DNA of 8,030 nt from Legionella genomosp. 1. Lineage in GTDB: Bacteria; Pseudomonadota; Gammaproteobacteria; Legionellales; Legionellaceae. Each line of letters opens with the position of its first letter. The first letter of the stretch is position 1. The translations under genes were made by a program, and so were the position numbers. Of this stretch, positions 6,329 to 8,030 are shown piece after piece. The notes beneath the pieces are model-generated. The model was not told the origin of the DNA. It did no database searches and saw only the letters and a program-made list of their open reading frames with translations. Location: the NCBI GenBank assembly GCA_945901965.1, contig CAMDMN010000088.1, forward strand, positions 1 through 8,030, given 5' to 3'.

Positions 6329-6408
6329 GTCATCCCGAATGCAGTGATGGATCTCCATATCTAAACTCATTGCCACTTCAGGAAGTCCCTAACTGTGTTC
6401 GAGATGAC
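6329..6408. repeat. Decayed inverted repeat related to the 132-bp element
   Basis: Arms 6329-6356 and 6381-6408 match as inverted repeats at 21 of 28 positions. The left arm matches the left arm of the element at 1313-1339 at 23 of 27 positions, so the two belong to one family. Outside the arms a 10-base AT-rich inverted match (6311-6320 with 6410-6419, 9/10) may be all that is left of the outer ends. It lies between mnmE and the promoter region of the 489-residue gene and may still fold well enough to weaken read-through from mnmE. The rest of 6259-6555 is AT-rich with no gene and no clear intrinsic terminator. Confidence 0.6.
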
Positions 6409-6555
6409 CAAAATTTAAAATTAAATTTACTATAGTTAATTGAACAAATTATATATTTTGCCCAGAAAGTTTATACATTAACATAAATTTCTGACAACAA
6501 ACAAGCTTTTATGTGTTTTATTTTTTCATATTGGGTAGAAAAGAGGGGTATTCGA

Positions 6556-7899
6556 TCACTTACCGATACAAAAACTTGAGAAAATTTCCCCTAAAAGATC
6601 ATCTGAGGTAAATTCTCCGGTAATTTCACATAGTGATTGATGAGCTAGGCGTAAATCTTCTGCTAATAACTCTCCTGCTCGCTGAGTAGTTAATTGATGT
6701 TGTCCTGCTAGTAATAATGTTTTTGCTTTATCTAATGCGTCTAAATGACGTCTTCTTGCTAAAAAAGTCCCTTCTTCAGGATGAAAGCCTACAATTTCTT
6801 TAATTTTTTCTTTTAATAAATTAATACCATCTCCAGATTTCGCTGAAATATAAATTGCATCATCATCATTTTTATCTAATTTTTGCAGTTTATCAATTTT
6901 ATTAAAAACACGAATAATTGGGATATTTGCAGGTATTTTAGAGCTTAAATCAGGAGATAATTGATTTAAATTTTTATTATAATCACTAGCATCAATAATA
7001 AATAATAAACAATCAGCCTGACTTACCTCATGTAAAGCCCGTCTTATTCCTTCTTTTTCAACAGGATCATCACTATCTCTAAGGCCTGCTGTATCAATAA
7101 GATTTATAGGTAAATCATCTAATAAAACTTGCTCTCGCATAACATCACGAGTGGTCCCCGCGATATCCGTGACTATCGATACATCACGCTTCGCTAAATA
7201 ATTAATTAAGGTTGATTTACCAACATTAGGAGAGCCTGCAATTACTACGGAAATCCCCTCGCGTAGCATAGCTCCTTGAGTTGCTGATTGTTTAATTTTT
7301 TCTAAATCATTTAAAATATTATAAAGCATTGTTGATACTTTATTATCATTTAAAAAATCTATTTCCTCTTCAGGAAAATCAATCGCTGCCTCAACATATA
7401 AACGTAAATTAATTAGATTTTCATTAAGATTGGTAATTTTTAGAGAAAATTCACCCTGCAAAGAGCGCATAGCTAGTCTTGCAGCATTTTCTGAGCTTGC
7501 TTGAATTAGATCAGCTATTGCTTCTGCTTGGGTTAAATCTATTTTATCATTTAAAAAAGCACGCTCGGAGAACTCTCCTGGACGCGCAAGACGTGCGCCT
7601 AATAAAACACAAGCCTTTAAAATTCTATCTAATACTACAGGAGACCCATGACCATGCAGTTCAATAACATCTTCGCCAGTAAAAGAATGAGGGCCTTTAA
7701 AATAAAGTAGTAGACCTTGATCTAATAACTCCGCTTCAGAATTATAAAATGAGCAATAATTAATGGTGCGTGGAGAAAAAGATTTAGATCCAATGATTTT
7801 TTGACCAATATTAGCAGCATCTTTGCCAGAGATACGAATAATAGCGATGCCACCACGCCCAGGAGCGGTAGCAGTCGCCACAATTGTATCATCGTTCAT
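6556..7899 (-). CDS. mnmE: tRNA modification GTPase MnmE
   Basis: MnmE works with MnmG to add the (carboxymethyl)aminomethyl group to U34 of tRNAs that read two-codon sets, using GTP hydrolysis, tetrahydrofolate and FAD. The 447-residue protein is full length (E. coli 454). Residues 1-120 form the folate-binding N-terminal domain, with T-I-V-A-T-A-T-A-P-G-R-G-G (5-17) and G-E-D-V-I-E-L-H-G-H-G (75-85). A helical domain surrounds the inserted Ras-like G domain: P-loop G222-S-P-N-V-G-K-S229, switch G-T-T-R-D (248-252), D-T-A-G (269-272), N-K-I-D (333-336) and S-A-K (352-354). The C-terminus is F-C-I-G-K with the conserved Cys444. The start follows the yidC stop codon directly, so translation is probably coupled and both genes share a transcript. 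Confidence 0.97.
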   Translation of the reverse strand: MNDDTIVATATAPGRGGIAIIRISGKDAANIGQKIIGSKSFSPRTINYCSFYNSEAELLDQGLLLYFKGPHSFTGEDVIELHGHGSPVVLDRILKACVLLGARLARPGEFSERAFLNDKIDLTQAEAIADLIQASSENAARLAMRSLQGEFSLKITNLNENLINLRLYVEAAIDFPEEEIDFLNDNKVSTMLYNILNDLEKIKQSATQGAMLREGISVVIAGSPNVGKSTLINYLAKRDVSIVTDIAGTTRDVMREQVLLDDLPINLIDTAGLRDSDDPVEKEGIRRALHEVSQADCLLFIIDASDYNKNLNQLSPDLSSKIPANIPIIRVFNKIDKLQKLDKNDDDAIYISAKSGDGINLLKEKIKEIVGFHPEEGTFLARRRHLDALDKAKTLLLAGQHQLTTQRAGELLAEDLRLAHQSLCEITGEFTSDDLLGEIFSSFCIGK

Positions 7900-8030
7900 C
7901 TACTTCGCGATGGCTAATTTTGCAGGTTTATCTTCACTATATTTTCGTGTGATATACCATTGTTGCAGAATGGATAACGAGTTATTAACTATCCAATAAA
8001 GTACCAAACCTGATGGGAAATTCCAAAATA
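7900..8030 (-). CDS. yidC: C-terminal end of membrane protein insertase YidC, partial
   Basis: The last 42 whole codons of a minus-strand gene enter from the right edge and end at TAG (7902-7900). The residues F-W-N-F-P-S-G-L-V-L-Y-W-I-V-N-N-S-L-S-I-L-Q-Q-W are the conserved last transmembrane segment of YidC, followed by a short basic tail ending P-A-K-L-A-I-A-K. YidC inserts and folds inner-membrane proteins, alone or with SecYEG. The yidC-mnmE order is the usual one in the rpmH-rnpA-yidC-mnmE cluster near oriC. Only the C-terminus is visible. Confidence 0.95.
   Translation of the reverse strand, partial: FWNFPSGLVLYWIVNNSLSILQQWYITRKYSEDKPAKLAIAK

Noticed and set aside
6409..6555. Search for an intrinsic terminator after mnmE
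   Set aside because: The region is AT-rich but has no GC-rich stem followed by a T run on the minus strand.
7479..7667. A 62-codon plus-strand frame opposite mnmE
   Set aside because: It is antisense to the conserved folate-binding domain of MnmE, so it is a shadow frame.

Overview
This AT-rich window carries a bacterial chromosomal segment that looks gammaproteobacterial and most resembles the Legionellales (Legionella/Coxiella-like) lineage. Three things point that way: the yidC-mnmE order typical of the replication-origin region, the divergent lpoA/rsmI pair also found in enterobacteria, and a large cytoplasm-rich membrane protein of no recognised family. The lineage is an inference from gene content and base composition; no rRNA or other phylogenetic marker is present.

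Layout from left to right. At the left edge a minus-strand gene starts and runs out of the window; its 13 visible residues look like the first strand of a ribbon-helix-helix antitoxin, and a palindrome sits at its probable promoter. A paired palindromic repeat (family B) follows, then a complete tRNA-dihydrouridine synthase (minus). The divergent gap to the next gene is filled by a 132-bp inverted-repeat element with perfect 28-bp arms. Next come a small helical HEPN-like gene (plus), a single family A REP flanked by 14-bp direct repeats, lpoA (minus) and rsmI (plus), the last two sharing a 41-bp divergent promoter gap. A double family A REP then starts inside the rsmI stop codon. It is followed by a 489-residue membrane/coiled-coil protein of unknown function (minus), a decayed relative of the 132-bp element, mnmE (minus), and the 3' end of yidC (minus), whose stop codon directly abuts the mnmE start.

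The recognised genes are housekeeping: tRNA modification (dus, mnmE), 16S rRNA methylation (rsmI), membrane-protein insertion (yidC) and activation of peptidoglycan synthesis (lpoA). The accessory layer is the repeats, the HEPN-like protein, the 489-residue protein and the possible antitoxin. Both convergent gene junctions (1923-1992 and 4683-4788) hold family A REPs, and the 3' side of dus holds family B. All full-length REP copies start with GTAG, the head associated with RAYT (REP-associated tyrosine transposase) systems, but no transposase gene lies in the window. I found no tRNA or rRNA gene, no CRISPR array and no insertion-sequence transposase.
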